From assembly GCA_030836365.1 (NCBI GenBank), contig JAURQB010000121.1:1-7546 (forward strand): a stretch of 7,546 nucleotides of DNA, in the 5' to 3' direction. The notes below the pieces were generated by a model. It was given only the letters and a program-made list of their open reading frames with translations. It was not told the DNA's origin and made no database searches. Below are positions 6,314 through 7,546 of this stretch, one piece after another (the stretch's first letter is position 1; every line of letters starts with the position of its first letter). Position numbers and translations under genes: made by a program. This DNA comes from Bdellovibrionota bacterium. GTDB taxonomy: Bacteria > Bdellovibrionota > Bacteriovoracia > Bacteriovoracales > Bacteriovoracaceae.

Positions 6314-7546
6314 GTGCTCAACTTAGTTAAGAAAATTTTTGGAACAAAAACAACAAGGGACCTAAAGAAGATAAAACCAGTCCTTGATAAAATCAATGAC
6401 CTCGAAGCAACTTATAAACCAATGAGTGATGATGAGTTAAAATCTCAAACAGCTAAATTTCGAGATTCTTATCAAAAAGCAATCGAAGAAGGTGTTGATT
6501 CCCATGAGGCGTTAAATCAAATTTTACCTGATGCTTACGCGATTGTAAGGGAAGCTTCAATCAGAGCACTTGGTATGCGACACTTCGATGTGCAAATAGT
6601 TGGTGGGGTCGTTTTATTTCAGAACCGAATTGCTGAAATGAAAACCGGTGAAGGAAAAACGCTGACAGCAACGCTACCACTTTACCTTCATGGAATATCT
6701 CAAAAAGGAGCCCATGTTGTTACCGTTAATGACTATCTTGCGAAACGTGACCAAGAGGAAATGGGAGTTTTATTTAACTGGCTCGGTTTAACTACTGGTT
6801 GCATCCTGACAAACATGGATGACGAAGAAAGAAAAATTGCTTACGCTGCAGATATCACTTACGGTACAAATAACGAATTCGCTTTTGACTACCTTCGTGA
6901 CAATATGAAATTTACGCTAGAAGACTATGTTCAACGAGATCATAATTTTTGTATCGTTGATGAGGTTGATTCGATATTGATTGATGAAGCCAGAACACCT
7001 TTGCTCATTTCTGGCCCAAGTGAGAGCAATACCGAACTTTACAATGTGGCCAATAAGGTCATCCCAAAACTTAAAATTAATGTGCATTTCACCATTGATG
7101 AAAAAGCTCACTCTGCCATTTTGACAGATGAGGGAACGAGTGAAGTACAAAAGATCTTGAAAATAGATAACTTGTTTGATGTTCAAAACTCAGAGCTTCT
7201 CCATCACCTCAATCAATCGCTAAAAGCACATCACCTCTTTAAGCTCGATGTTCATTACGTTATCAAAGAAGGAAAAATTATTATCGTCGATGAATTTACA
7301 GGTAGGTTAAAAGAAGGATCTCGCTGGTCTGATGGGCTACACCAATCTGTCGAAGCAAAGGAAGGCGTTCCAATTAAATCTGAGAACCAAACGCTAGCAT
7401 CTATTACATTTCAAAACTATTTTAAGCTTTACACAAATCTTTCAGGGATGACTGGAACAGCTGACACTGAGGCTGAGGAATTTAACAAAATATACAACCT
7501 AGATGTTGTCGTTATTCCAACCAATCTTCCAATGATTAGAGATGAC
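6314..7546 (+). CDS. secA: SecA preprotein translocase ATPase, N-terminal half (C-terminus beyond window)
   Basis: The first 411 residues of SecA (usual length about 830-900) are present and the frame is open to the window end. Landmarks: N-terminal helix MLNLVKKIFGTK, REASIRALGMRHFDVQ (79-94), Walker A MKTGEGKT (109-116), VTVNDYLAKRD (136-146), YGTNNEFAFDYLRDN (183-197), Walker B VDEVDS (215-220) with IDEARTPLLISGP (223-235), the preprotein cross-linking region (about 230-360, including DEFTGR 326-331 and RWSDGLHQ 337-344), and SGMTGTADTEAEEF (377-390). SecA drives ATP-dependent export through SecYEG. Small departures from consensus are Ala190 where Gly is usual (NEFGF), Ser336 where Arg is usual before RWSDG, and Leu405 in IPTNLP where Arg is common. 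The start is GTG with a good SD. It probably shares a transcript with the upstream M23 peptidase gene. Confidence 0.97.
   Translation, partial: MLNLVKKIFGTKTTRDLKKIKPVLDKINDLEATYKPMSDDELKSQTAKFRDSYQKAIEEGVDSHEALNQILPDAYAIVREASIRALGMRHFDVQIVGGVVLFQNRIAEMKTGEGKTLTATLPLYLHGISQKGAHVVTVNDYLAKRDQEEMGVLFNWLGLTTGCILTNMDDEERKIAYAADITYGTNNEFAFDYLRDNMKFTLEDYVQRDHNFCIVDEVDSILIDEARTPLLISGPSESNTELYNVANKVIPKLKINVHFTIDEKAHSAILTDEGTSEVQKILKIDNLFDVQNSELLHHLNQSLKAHHLFKLDVHYVIKEGKIIIVDEFTGRLKEGSRWSDGLHQSVEAKEGVPIKSENQTLASITFQNYFKLYTNLSGMTGTADTEAEEFNKIYNLDVVVIPTNLPMIRDD

Noticed and set aside
6301..6330. ATG at 6301 as the secA start
   Set aside because: It is out of frame with SecA and reaches TAA after nine codons; the AGGAG next to it serves GTG 6314.

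Overview
The window is A+T-rich, densely coding bacterial DNA with two divergent gene blocks. It shows no RNA genes, mobile elements or CRISPR. The proteins are ordinary Gram-negative chromosomal families. An M23 peptidase directly upstream of secA and a PrkA/YeaH/SpoVR cluster, all in low-GC DNA, would fit a Bdellovibrio-like or deltaproteobacterial lineage such as the Bacteriovoracales. That placement is inference from gene content and is tentative.

Minus-strand block, read right to left: prkA (start 4232), yeaH (2133 to 1021) and spoVR (1017, running off the left edge). This is the widely conserved stress/stationary-phase cluster: an AAA+/serine-kinase protein (PrkA/YeaG), a VWA-containing partner (YeaH, DUF444) and SpoVR (YcgB in E. 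coli). Gaps are 41 bp and 3 bp, so one transcript is likely. A sigma70-like promoter lies at 4281-4309.

The main anomaly is in prkA. Its reading frame is cut by one in-frame TGA (3006-3008) at a position where the family normally has Arg. The same frame then continues for 276 more codons with full PrkA homology and an intact C-terminus. There is no frameshift, and no other in-frame TGA in about 2,400 codons of the six genes. The simplest explanation is a CGA to TGA substitution, either real or a sequence error. Readthrough of a leaky UGA-C signal is possible but undemonstrated.

The 4245-4438 gap is a divergent regulatory region with promoters for both directions. Plus-strand block: a cytoplasmic PP2C-family Ser/Thr phosphatase (4439-5197), then a new promoter (5212-5240), a membrane-anchored M23 peptidase (5281-6300) and the N-terminal half of SecA (6314 to the right edge). 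M23 and secA are 13 bp apart and probably cotranscribed. All three plus-strand genes start with GTG.

A possible theme is a protein kinase operon facing a protein phosphatase across a shared regulatory region. No previously undescribed system is evident. The points most worth checking are the prkA stop codon and the kinase/phosphatase arrangement.
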